A DNA stretch of 64,000 bases from positions 1,426,001 to 1,490,000 of the forward strand of contig CAJRBF020000001.1 in assembly GCA_907165275.2 (NCBI GenBank). Direction: 5' to 3'. Origin of the DNA: Zygaena filipendulae. Lineage: Eukaryota > Arthropoda > Insecta > Lepidoptera > Zygaenidae. Each line of letters starts with the position of its first letter. The stretch's first letter is position 1. This document shows positions 20,306-30,386 of this stretch, piece after piece. A program made the position numbers and the translations under genes. Under the pieces are notes generated by a model. That model was given only the letters and a program-made list of their open reading frames with translations. It had not been told where the DNA came from and did not search any database.

Positions 20306-20768
20306 TGTCGGCGAGAGGGTAGTTTCATTAAAAATAACTTTTGTTTCCCGCCGTCGAATAGCGGTTGTAGAAAATTCGTTCCCCCGCTCCACTCCATTGC
20401 CCGACTCGTCTTTGTTAGAACTTCATATAAAATTCGGGTATGCGTAAGCGACGGTTCATTGTTATTTTGTGTTCGGTTCAGTGCAGTTATAATGTCGTAT
20501 CAGTGTCGTATCAAGTGATTACGTGACTATAGTGATTACATGTGCTGTGTCATCTAATTGTTTCCAGAGGTTTGTTTAAGTCGGGAGCACGGGCAGTGGA
20601 GGTGAGCGTTCATGCATTGTAAAGGGGCCCCATTAAACCTACACCTGGGTCGCAAGTCCCAGGCACTGCCCCGTGTTCCCTACGGATATCTGGTATGCTG
20701 TATAATCTATAACTATGTTGGTGCAATTGCTTATTATAGTTCCATGTTCCTATGTTCTATTTCCGACA
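20306..20768 (+). repeat. Family-Y 3' LTR
   Basis: 463 bp, ending CCGACA directly before TATATATATA. It differs from the 5' LTR at three positions seen by eye, which suggests a fairly recent insertion. Confidence 0.85.
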
Positions 20769-20782
20769 TATATATATATATA

Positions 20783-20844
20783 TTAATTGAAACCAAATTA
20801 GAGGTTAATGTTAATGATAAAATTGAATAAAAATTCCAATTAAA
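20783..20844 (+). tRNA. trnN: NUMT copy of mitochondrial trnN(GTT)
   Basis: Acceptor TTAATTG/CAATTAA closes it and the anticodon loop carries GTT (AATGTTAATG). It lies on the plus strand after the TA run that the family-Y element split from trnR. Confidence 0.75.
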
Positions 20845-20845
20845 A

Positions 20846-20915
20846 ATTTTTAGAAAAATAAATAATTTTTTTCTTTACAATGAAAATGTAATGTTTTTAT
20901 TAAACTATATAAAAA
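20846..20915 (-). tRNA. trnE: NUMT copy of mitochondrial trnE(TTC), inverted
   Basis: On the minus strand: TATATAGTTTAAT D-arm region and anticodon stem-loop TTACA-TTTTCAT-TGTAA, with acceptor TTTTTA/TAAAAA. In the ancestral insect order trnE is on the same strand as trnN; here it is opposite. Confidence 0.65.
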
Positions 20916-20981
20916 AAAATATTAATGGAATTTAACCACTAAAAATTAAGTTAGCAGCTTAATTTTAATCTTTATATTTCT
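20916..20981 (-). tRNA. trnS1: NUMT copy of mitochondrial trnS1(GCT), inverted
   Basis: On the minus strand the anticodon arm is TTAAG-CTGCTAA-CTTAA and acceptor ends are AGAAATAT/ATATTTTT. It lies between trnE and trnF, again opposite in strand to trnN. Confidence 0.65.
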
Positions 20982-21003
20982 ATTATATTATTTTATTTTA
21001 TTT

Positions 21004-21070
21004 TATTTAAAGATTAAATAAATCTCCCCAACATCTTCAATATTATACTCTAAATATAAGCTATTTAAAT
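21004..21070 (-). tRNA. trnF: NUMT copy of mitochondrial trnF(GAA)
   Basis: Acceptor ATTTAAA/TTTAAAT and anticodon loop TTGAAGA, on the minus strand as in the ancestral order, directly before nad5. Confidence 0.75.
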
Positions 21071-22218
21071 AAATTAATAAATAAATTATTAAAAATAAAA
21101 TTCAAATAACAAATCTAAATAAATAAATTTTAAAATTATTGATATGAAAATTAAAATAGAATGAAGAATATTTTTTTATAATTAAAAAAATACCTTGTCC
21201 TCTATAAATTTCTCTTCAACCTATGTCAATATTTTTAGATAAATTTTGACCAAAATTTAAAAATTTATAAATTAATCCATAAGTAGATAATCTTGGTATA
21301 AATCATATTAAACATAAAAAATTTCTAATACTATAACCCCATAAAAATTTATTAAAAGAATTAATATTTATATTTCTAATTAGATAGCCTAATAAACCTC
21401 CTAAAAATCTAATATAAATAACTATTAACTTTATATTTAAAGGCAAATAAATCATAAAAGGATAAGAAAAAATTAATCATCTTAATAATCTACCTCTAAT
21501 AACTCTTATAAATAATAATATAAATATTCTTTTTAATATAAAATAATCTTCATCATATAAATTATAAATTCTTAATAAATTATAATCACCAATTATTAAA
21601 TATATTAAAAGACGAATAGTATAAAAAACAGTTAAACCTGTTGAAATAAAATATAAAAAAAAAAATATATAAAAAATTCTAAAATTAAATCCTTAGAATA
21701 AAATCCAGCCAAAAACGGAAACCCACATAAAGCTAAATTAGAAATATTTATACATAAAGAAGTTAAAGGAAGATAAAATCATATAAATAAGTTAATATAC
21801 CAGCATTATAAGATTTAACATTTTGATAAAAAATAACTAAACAATAAGAAACTAAACCTAAACCATCTCAACCTAAAAAAATTCTAATAGTATTAGGTCT
21901 AATAATTAATAAAATTATAGAAAAAACAAAAAGCAAAACTAAAATAATAAATCGACTTAAATTAACTTCTCTAGACATATAACTTTTTCTATAAAAAATT
22001 ACTACAGAAGAAATTAATGAAACAAATATTATAAATAAAAAAGATATTCAATCAAATAAAATTGATATTACAATAAATTTAGAATTAAATGAAATTAACT
22101 CCCATTCTAAAAAAATTACTTTATTATTTATAATAAAATAAATAGAAAAAAAAAATTAATTAATCTAAAAAAAAAAAAAAAAAAAAATCTAATTCAACAA
22201 ATACAATATTTATTAATA
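21071..22218 (-). pseudogene. nad5: NUMT copy of nad5 with internal deletion
   Basis: The minus-strand invertebrate mitochondrial translation shows NADH dehydrogenase 5 blocks: [16 protein letters not shown], then the QNVKSYNAG region, then a jump near 21780-21795 to PLTSLC, NLALCGFPFLAGFYSKD. About 0.6 kb of the roughly 1.7-kb gene is therefore missing from the middle. The 5' end has swollen poly(A/T) runs (22141-22195) that disturb the frame. It is a nuclear fossil of a complex I membrane subunit gene. Confidence 0.85.
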
Positions 22219-22283
22219 ACTTAAAATGATTCCTATCATATTTTTGACACCACAAATCAATATTTTAATTAAATTATTTAAGT
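22219..22283 (-). tRNA. trnH: NUMT copy of mitochondrial trnH(GTG)
   Basis: Acceptor ACTTAAA/TTTAAGT and anticodon loop TTGTGGT within stem TTGAT/GTCAA. It lies between nad5 and nad4 as in the ancestral order. Confidence 0.7.
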
Positions 22284-22746
22284 AAAATCAAATTATTACA
22301 TAATCAATTTTTATTACTAAAAAATTTAAGGGTAATCAATGTAATATTAATAATAAATATTCACGACATACTCCTGTGTAAAATCTATAAACTCCTAAAC
22401 TAAATTCACCATGTTGAGTATAAGAATATAAATATAATCTATAACCAGCTCTAAAAAAGGATAGTAAAATTAATGTCAATATTGAAATTCAAGATCATCT
22501 AATTAATCTGTTAATTAATCTAATTTCACCTATTAAATTTAATGAGGGGGGAGCTGCTATATTTGATGAAAGTAATAGGAATCACCACAATCTTATAGAA
22601 GGTATAAAATTTAATATACCCTTATTAATATATATTCTTCGTCTATAAAATCGCTCATAATTAATATTAGCTAAACAAAATATACCTGAAGAACATAATC
22701 CATGACCAATCATTAAAATATAAGCCCCTATATAACCTCAATTATC
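22284..22746 (-). pseudogene. nad4: NUMT copy of nad4, 3' part only
   Basis: The C-terminal third or so of NADH dehydrogenase subunit 4 by mitochondrial translation, including the glycine-rich segment encoded around 22690-22720 and the SMSWMF-type C-terminus. It stops abruptly at about 22746, where unrelated GC-balanced DNA starts (CCCGTCTTCTACC). The rest of nad4, nad4L, trnT, trnP, nad6 and the first part of cytb are absent from the window. Confidence 0.8.
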
Positions 22747-23515
22747 CCGTCTTCTACCTTCGAGATTTAATCCTTGTCCATGTAGTAGTAGCCCTGTTAC
22801 GCGCCAACTATATCGCACAAGTTTTAGAGTAGAAAGAGAAAGCATCACGCCGTCTCTTTCACTCCACGCCCTAGCATCCGCGCCAAATACCTTCATTCTT
22901 GTCCGTGCGCGCGCGGCTTTCGCACAAGGAAAAAGTAAACAAATATTTATTTGAAAAACGCCCGAAAGAAAGCTGGAAGAAAGCCCTGAAGAAGCTCTGG
23001 CTAAGAAAAATGAAGAAGTATAATACAAACAGGAATTGTAAAGAAAGCAACGACGGAGGATTCTACGAACCATCGATTTAGAGGTTTCGAATGATGTGCA
23101 ACCCCAAGGTTTTTATTTTATGCGATTCATTTTATATCACATTATTAAGAATCATGTTTTTTATATCCGTTGTATTCTTCGGATATAATTTAACACCCGT
23201 TGCATTCATCGGGTGCAAAAACATTACCATGTCCTGTTGCATTCAATGGGAATTACCTTTTTTTTCTGTATTTTGTATCCGTTGTATTCTTCGGATTATA
23301 ATTTTATACCCGTTGCATTCATCGGGTAGACAATTTATGTTATTTACTATGGTTTATGATTTAACACTCATAAAAACGGGCTGTACGTGCATAGACATGT
23401 ACCTAAAGCGTATACCTACTTAATATGTTTTTTGGTTTTGGTTTTATTTTGGATAGACAGCTATAATAGCCTAGCTATACCCTAATTGTGCTTCGCACAT
23501 TACTCTCACGGAAAT
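22747..23515. other. Unassigned block replacing nad4-cytb DNA (left part)
   Basis: No recognised gene; the only ORFs are about 60-110 codons, lysine-rich or hydrophobic, without family resemblance. It holds the hairpin series at 23162-23328 and a small hairpin TGTGC-TTC-GCACA near 23489. The block resumes after the piggyBac element (25977-26045) and after the solo LTR (28796 onward), so it was in place before both. Confidence 0.6.
23162..23328. repeat. Series of five hairpins with a common loop
   Basis: Each has a 10-nt loop of the form TTGYATTCWT (third copy TTGCATTCAA). Stems are TATATCCG/CGGATATA, CACCCG/CGGGTG, TCCTG/TGGGA (with wobbles), ATCCG/CGGAT and TACCCG/CGGGTA. Stem changes are compensated on both sides. 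The A-B pair recurs after about 112 bp. Confidence 0.85.
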
Positions 23516-23519
23516 ATAG

Positions 23520-25972
23520 CCCGTGAGAAGGCGCGCTTCAGTTTGTTACACAAAGAGGCGCGCGCGAGCAATTTGCTCACACTATTTTAAATGCTCATAT
23601 TTCTACTTTTATAATATTTATTGACTTATAATGGATTTATGTGATTAAAACAAGGTTTAATATGTAAGAAAATAAGTATTTTAATTAAAAATATTTAACA
23701 TAAATGTAACTTCTATAACAAATAACAAATCGACTTATTTTTAGTTTTTAATTTTGGCAGTCTTCATAAAAATCGTAATAAAAAATCTTACATAACAAAA
23801 AATTAAAAAAATCAGTCTTCCATGAGATCTAGACGAGTGTGCCTCTCGAAACACATTGAACACATGTATGTGATATGTTCAGTGCAGAGTAATTGCTTGC
23901 ACAAAGTGCAAGCTTTTTTTGACCGTCTATTCTTACGTCTAGGACATATTGAACAGAATCCACTTGACCTAGGCTCTGCAATAGGTGTAGGCGCTGGCAC
24001 AAATCGCTTCATTAGGAATTTGAGATCTGGCGATATGTTCTCTATACAAAGCCGGCGTGAAATATGTGGTTTTACCAGCTCGAGCGCCACTTCTTTTAGG
24101 AATGTTCGTCGTTCAATCAAAGTTTTTGTGTTAGCTTTGTATATTATTTGAGCATTAATTCCAGTTATATTCAAAATGGAAAAAAATAAGCGCATTGGCC
24201 ATCTTGAAGTGATTCTCGCAACGGAATAATCCTCTTTCTTTTGGTCTACTACATCCACTCCTCCTTTTGTGGAATTGTAAAAGGTTACAATCTCGGGTTT
24301 AGCTTCATTTCCAGTTTCTTGGTCTATTTTATCGTCATCGTGAAGAGATGATAACATAAGGACAATTTTCTTTGTTTTCTTCTTTGGTACATATGACAGG
24401 ATCATCATTTCTTCACCGAAACCAAAAATGGAACTTGGCATTGGCCTATCCTTTGTGGACAAAAATAAAGGCGGAATTTCTTTCTTATTTTTGCGCAGTG
24501 TACCCACCGCAGTTGTTCTGTAGGTATTTTTTAATTCATCAAACAACGGTATGGATGTAAAATAATTGTCCATAGTTATATTTCTTCCAGTGTTCAATAT
24601 CGGCATTGCAATTCTCTTGACAACATCAGTAGCAGAATTGCTTAAATTGAAAGGTCCTGCGGGTTGTTTTCCAGCGTAAATCTCCAAATTGCTTGAGTAA
24701 AAGGTTTTGGCATCTACAAGCGCATAAATTTTGATGCCGTATTTTGCGGGTTTGTTGGATATGTACACTCTAAATTTACAGTGACCTCTGAATGATTCCA
24801 ACATTTCATCGATAGTACAGTACTCTCCGGGAGTATAATTTTCATTACAATGAGCAACGAAGCTTTCAAATATTTCTCGGATTGGCGCCAGGTTATCGCT
24901 TTCTTTTCTGTTATCCCGGGTATTGATATCATCAAATCGCAGAACCCGTAATAAAAACAAAAATCGTTTTATTGACATCGTCGCTCTAAAGAAATCACAT
25001 GCTGTACCATCATCAAGCCACATTGCTTTTACATTCAAATGACTAATCTTTTTCAAGCCTGCCATGTACAATACTCCGATCAGTGCTTTTATTTCAATTG
25101 TATCTGTAATCTTACAATCGCGTTCACGTGAAAACTTTTCATGTAACTTTGTGATGTATATATTAGTGTACAAGACTATTTTGTCTATCATTGAATCATC
25201 CACAAACAATGAAAAGCATTGCAAGGGTTTATTTGCATTCTTGGCTACAGTTTTGACCCCTGGTAAGTGGATAACGATATTACAACTTCTGGAACGTACG
25301 TTACGTAAAGGCTTATGCATAAGCCATTTCGTTGATTGATCTTTTCCAGTATAGAATGGGGTCCTACTTCTTGGTTGTTGCGGCGCAGGAGTTGAAGTAT
25401 CAGCTTCAGTTTCATCCGAAGATTGCTCCGTATCTGTTGCATGAAGACTGCAAATGATAGAACTATCGCTTTCTATGGTGTCAACACGATGTTGTTCTCC
25501 ATTCTCAAGATCCGCATCCAATGCTTCGTCACTAAAATCCTCCTCCAGCCAAGAACAAATTTGTGCTTGACGTCGTTCGTCCATTTTACATGTGTATTGT
25601 AGCTAAAAATAAAAAATATTATTACTAAAATATTACTACAGAGTATTTACGTAATAATTAACCAATATAATACAAATAAATAAAATAATATATTCTAGAA
25701 AACACAATAATACTTTTTTTATACACAAAATAAATACTTACATGGATGGGCGCGTGATGAGCAAATTACCGCACGATGGTACACGGCCTCCACAAACACC
25801 TCGCTGCGCGGCCGCAACAGAACTGACAGCCATGAGAGTTGCGTCAGGGGGGAGAGGATGAATAGTTAGGAAGGTACCTAGGCACTTGAGATGTTACGGT
25901 GTCTATATCACCAATAATTCTTGCTTTTAATTTTTGTGTGAGCAAATTGCTCATAGCGCGCCTTCTCACGGG
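23520..25972 (-). mobile_element. piggyBac-like DNA transposon, complete
   Basis: 2453 bp with 17-bp perfect terminal inverted repeats CCCGTGAGAAGGCGCGC, plus sub-terminal inverted motifs built around GAGCAATTTGCTC. The flanks are ATAG on both sides (23516-23519 and 25973-25976), not the canonical TTAA. The single transposase ORF is open. Immediately left of the element, CTCTCACGG mirrors the element tip, possibly a relic of a related end. Confidence 0.9.
23812..25584 (-). CDS. piggyBac-family transposase
   Basis: 590 codons, about the usual length for the family. An acidic N-terminus precedes the DDE-type core. Catalytic aspartates are visible at D259 (CTIDEMLESFRG), D339 (NITMDNYFTS) and D444/D447 (GGVDVVDQ). 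The C-terminus is a cysteine-rich domain (about 544-578: CSICPRR, CTLCKQLLC, MCSMC) that in this family binds the transposon ends. The start is the first methionine, followed by an acidic segment typical of the family. No stop or frameshift, so the element may be active or only recently silenced. It catalyses cut-and-paste movement. Confidence 0.93.
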   Translation of the reverse strand: MDERRQAQICSWLEEDFSDEALDADLENGEQHRVDTIESDSSIICSLHATDTEQSSDETEADTSTPAPQQPRSRTPFYTGKDQSTKWLMHKPLRNVRSRSCNIVIHLPGVKTVAKNANKPLQCFSLFVDDSMIDKIVLYTNIYITKLHEKFSRERDCKITDTIEIKALIGVLYMAGLKKISHLNVKAMWLDDGTACDFFRATMSIKRFLFLLRVLRFDDINTRDNRKESDNLAPIREIFESFVAHCNENYTPGEYCTIDEMLESFRGHCKFRVYISNKPAKYGIKIYALVDAKTFYSSNLEIYAGKQPAGPFNLSNSATDVVKRIAMPILNTGRNITMDNYFTSIPLFDELKNTYRTTAVGTLRKNKKEIPPLFLSTKDRPMPSSIFGFGEEMMILSYVPKKKTKKIVLMLSSLHDDDKIDQETGNEAKPEIVTFYNSTKGGVDVVDQKKEDYSVARITSRWPMRLFFSILNITGINAQIIYKANTKTLIERRTFLKEVALELVKPHISRRLCIENISPDLKFLMKRFVPAPTPIAEPRSSGFCSICPRRKNRRSKKACTLCKQLLCTEHITYMCSMCFERHTRLDLMED

Positions 25973-26049
25973 ATAGTAATGATTTAAGGGCCTATCCCTT
26001 CACGAATTGTAGGTATTTGAGGGGGTGAAGCAGAGGAAATTGTGTACGG

Positions 26050-28791
26050 TGTGACGACCCATAAGGTCCTACAAAATTTTTTTTGGTTATAATTAAAAAC
26101 TTAAATAATTATTGAAGTATAGAAGATAATAAAATACACCTATAAAATTACATTTAAAACATATTAGAGGACATTGCGATTCAAATAACATCGAAAACAA
26201 GTTTTAGTACGTTTATCAATAATAACTCCTAAACTAAATAAGTTAGGACAAAATATTATATGAAGGAAAGTGCTTGTATTAGGGAATACCAAATGTATAT
26301 TGAATTTCAAGAGTATAGAAGCAAGTTAGAAAACGCGAATCCCCCCATGCAGGCGTCTCGGAATACAGGGCCGAACGCACCGCCAGTATCCACGGGCCGT
26401 ATATCTACGGGGAATACGGAGGTGAAAAAAATGTCCTGACGACAAAAGTTTGTTGGGAAAGTAAATTGATAATAGTGTAATAATAAACGAATGCGCTGGG
26501 GAGGGAACGTCTAAGGGACAATAAATATAATATTATTGCACATTTATCAAACATAAAATTTATTTTCTCATACAAATTTTTTAATAAATAATATTCATGC
26601 AAAGTACGTCGTGGTCGAGCGGTCTGCGCGCAGAACGATTTATCGGTTTGTGCAAGGATTCGTACACGCGACCTGGAAGTTTCGTCATTACTCATTGTGT
26701 CCTGATTGCGTTGTGCAGAGGCGAGCATGCGCGATTGTGATACTTGGTGGTCGCATGAAAGCGTATGTGGGCCGATGTGCTTCGTGAACGAGATGCTTTG
26801 AGTAGAATATTTGTATTGATTTTATCATTACAAAAGACGGTTCGTTACGAATAGTCTTGTTGAGCGTGCGATAGCGCAGAGTGATTTAATGTTTTTGTGC
26901 GAAGGTCTGTCAGTGCACTTGACGTCCGTTAGGATATCTCGAGCGTAGACCTGAAAACATTAGTCACGAGGAAGGATCTTCAAATCACAGTACCAAATAG
27001 GCTCGAAGCAAACGGAACTCTAATCTTGAACGGTTGGACATTGCACGTCGCGAGCGTATGATGGCGTAGATGGGTAAAAATCCGCGCCTTGAGTCATCTG
27101 CGCCGTGACGAGTTTCGTTGTGCGCCTTGTACCTTACCTTGAATAACAACGCCTTCCGTGTTATTCAATCTACATATCACCGATGCGGCTGACTGGAGAT
27201 GCCGGCCCTCTCCTACACCAGGGAAGGGTTGTTCGCTCTTCTTTCTGTTTTACCTTTCTTTTTATTACAAATATTATCGATGGGCCAATGCGCTCTGTGG
27301 CTCGATTGCTGGCTGCGGAGACAGACTGGAGCTACTGTGACTCGCAACCACATGTATGCTTACGTAGGTCCCTGCGCTTTGCGATCGAGACCGTTGTGCA
27401 GAGGCTGAGGGATCGGCTGTTGGCGACCTCGTCGCTGACGCTAGATTCTCGGCAACCTTTGTGTTTTTCAACACGATGTGCTTGCCAATGTTCTGATGTG
27501 GCAGAACGAGTTGGATGCCCGAGTGGGTTCACAGGGGAGAGAGAGCCATTCAACTCTACAGCTACGGCTAGGCTACGGCCTCACTGCTTGCAGTATGACA
27601 GAGAGTTCATCAGCTGAAGTTCCAGGTTCCAGGGAGAGATTGGTCTCCGACAACACACACATACAATTTTGGATCACTGTGCTGGGGTTTGGTTTGTGGT
27701 GGTCCCACCCAACCCTGGTCTTCGGGCTGGCACATATTCAAGGGCTCACCATGGCTCCAACGCGGCGGTAGTCTTCGGACTGGGGACGTACAGTCTCCTC
27801 ACTGGATTCCTGAAACGGACGCTGGTGAATGATCTTAGATGTAACCATCTAGAATGATCCTCTACCTTGTGAAACAGGTTGGGGGAGGTGACGAAGGCAT
27901 TGTGCTGGATGGTCATCACCGTGGAATAGCGCAGGAGGGGCTATACCACCTTCCGGCGAATACTTATGTATTAACTGGAAGCCTTACCTTCGGTTTGACG
28001 TCGGGATTGGTTGCAGTGCCAACAATCATTTCACGTAGTACTTGAGGTTCCTGTGGCCAATGCTTGCGTCATGCTGAGGGGACAAAATCTGGTCGACCTT
28101 GGAATAGAATCGTCTGGGTGGTTTATTAAATATATTTATGCGTCCTGGCAATGTCTGAGCCATCTGAGCCAGGAATGGTAGCTTTTGACGAGATGTTGAC
28201 CGGGGTTAAACCGACAAACACAAACTAAAACAAATTGTAGAGATAGACAAACATTAGGGTCAAGATTATTCAAACTTAGCCTACAAGCAATAGATTAGGT
28301 CGTCAATATAAACTAATGAATTAGGCCGGTAAACAAACTAATAAAATAGAACATCGATATAATGTTAGGGAGGCAGGTCGTCACAAACAAACTAACAAAA
28401 CTAGATCATCCACATAAATAAACTAAAACTAGATCATCCACATAAATAGATTAAAAATAGATCATCCACCTAAAGTTAGGAAAGAGGTCGCACGAAAGCA
28501 ATAAAAATAGGGATTCGTCCGTGTACTAATCTAAAACCGTCCGTGTATTCGCTAAGCATAAATTAGAGATCGTTCATGTATTAACTTTAGAATCTTAGCT
28601 ATAAACTTAACCAAAACTAAAAACTATGATGCAAATACTAAGACGATAGTTCAATCTCAACCTAAAAGAATCATAGGCTACTGCACACAACGAATTTAGA
28701 GTCCTAACCACTAGACAATCAGGCCAAATTAGAGATCATCGTAGTAAGAAGTAGATCGGAGAAAGTCGCGCGAAAGGGGGGGTAAGTTACA
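26050..28791 (+). repeat. 2.7-kb LTR, copy B (solo LTR)
   Basis: 2742 bp, TGTGACG...GTTACA, flanked by a perfect 4-bp duplication ACGG (26046-26049 and 28792-28795). No internal region adjoins it, so it is a solo LTR formed by LTR-LTR recombination, or a stand-alone copy. It lies 73 bp from the piggyBac element within the unassigned block. Confidence 0.85.
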
Positions 28792-28795
28792 ACGG

Positions 28796-29960
28796 GTAGC
28801 CTCGCCCACTGCGGGGTGCCCGCAACCGCCCGTTGCCGCCTACGCGAACTGTTGCTAATATTACGGGAGATACTGATGCTAAATGGGGATTCACTCGAGC
28901 GTCGTTGGGACCTACTGGGTTTTGAAGATTAGGAGGTAGAAACAAAATAAGATTATATGATGTTTTTTCATTCACTGATGGGTTTAGCTTCTACAGGCTT
29001 TCAAAAATGTAAAAACAAACAGTTACATGGAAATACTCGAGCGCGTCAGATATTGTAGTTTAGATACTCCAATGTGTCTCTGATATCTAAGGTACATTCA
29101 TCTGCCAATTTGCGTGGTGGGGGTGGCTATCCGGAAGGGGAGAAAATGAAAAAAAAAAACATTTACTCCAGCGCGTCAAATATTCAAAGGGGATAGTGAA
29201 CCCAATGCTGTGCTGCTATGTAGCAGCGAATTTTTGAAAATGCAAAAAAAAATCCAGTTTTTAATACTCGAGCGTGTTAGATTATTTTACAGAAGGTTCA
29301 GCTTGCATTCCAATTTATGTTGGCTTAAAATCTGACAACAATTTTGTGGGATATTATTAATCTGACTGCTAACAACAAAAATTATGATTTATTTTTAAGA
29401 TTTTTTTTTTATTTCTGGCGTAAGTTTAATAACTTTTTGAACTATTTCTTGTTCACAAAAACATATTTCATGGCGACGGACAGCAGCGTGGGAATGATGC
29501 AAGACAGTGAGAGATACACAAAAAGTGAAAGGCAGAGAAAGGTGCGAGCGGAGTAATAGGTGTACTTACCGCAACTTTTTTGAAGTCGGTTAAAAATTAC
29601 ATTTAAGTGAAAGGATATAGTTAAACCTATAATTCGATGATATATAATACTTACCTTCAATTATTTTAGTATGCATTTTTACCGACTTAAAAAAAAGTTA
29701 TCATTTTGACACGTTTAGTGCCGTGATATGCTGTGATGACGTCGTAGCGACGGAAAGTAGTGTGAGGACGGTGCGAGAGAGAGATAGAGAAAAAGGAAAA
29801 AAAAGGCAGTGAAGAATAGTTCTCAACTTTATAGACGATTTTTGTTTCTTCGGCTTATGGGAATCGGCAGATTACATTTTTCCCGCTATCCTTGAGTGAT
29901 TTACTTCAAAATAAAAAATAAATTAACTGTGCTCGAGAATGACGAGGTGGTGATTTTTTT
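28796..29960. other. Unassigned block replacing nad4-cytb DNA (right part)
   Basis: No gene recognised. The left end is GC-rich with short inverted pieces (GCCCACTGCGGGGTGC). A 19-bp motif like ATACTCGAGCGCGTCAGAT recurs at 29033, 29163 and 29273. A LINE-tail-like GAAGTCGGTTAAAAATTAC lies near 29583 (also at about 7082), and two loosely similar purine-rich segments at 29500-29550 and 29745-29805. Confidence 0.5.
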
Positions 29961-29966
29961 TTTTGA

Positions 29967-30386
29967 TTATATCTCGGCAACTACGAGTCCCAGACCTATC
30001 GTGTTGGTACTCAAACTTCTTGTTTTCGTGTTATCTATGTGATCACGTGATCAAATTTTTAAAAGCTCATATCTCGGAAGCTACGAGTCCCAGACCCATC
30101 GTGTTGGTACTCAAACTTCTTGTTTTCGTGTTGTCTATGTGATCACGTGGTCAAATTTTCAAAAGCTTGTATCTCGGAAACTACGAGTCCCAGACCCATC
30201 GTGTTGGCACTCAAACTTCTTGTTTTCGTGTTTTCTATGTGATCACGTGATCAAATTTTTAAAAGCTCATATCTCGGAAACTATGAGTCCCAGACCCATC
30301 GTGTTGGTACTCAAACTTCTTGTTTTCGTATTGTCTATGTGATCACGTGTTAAAATTTTTAAAAGCTCACATCTCCAGCTTGAGTT
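29967..30386. repeat. 100-bp tandem repeat, about four copies
   Basis: The word CTAYGAGTCC starts at exactly 29981, 30081, 30181 and 30281. Each unit carries the palindromic GTGATCACGTG with a CACGTG core. The fifth unit breaks off about 20 bp in, and cytb begins at once. Confidence 0.95.

Larger units (their letters stand above)
12165..20768 (+). mobile_element. Family-Y non-coding LTR element
   Basis: Two 463-bp LTRs (12165-12627 and 20306-20768) start TGTCGGCGAG and end TTTCCGACA. By eye they differ at three positions. The internal region, once the DIRS-like insertion is removed, is about 2.0 kb with no ORF of note (12628-12798 and 18473-20305). It is therefore a non-autonomous element of the LARD kind. 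It inserted in a (TA)n run of the NUMT between trnR and trnN. Confidence 0.8.

Noticed and set aside
20769..22746. Contig contamination by real mitochondrial DNA
   Set aside because: Deletion in nad5, a stop in cytb, transposon junctions and nuclear elements on both sides indicate a nuclear copy.
29967..30386. CRISPR-like array
   Set aside because: The whole 100-bp unit repeats; there are no unique spacers, and this is a eukaryotic sequence.
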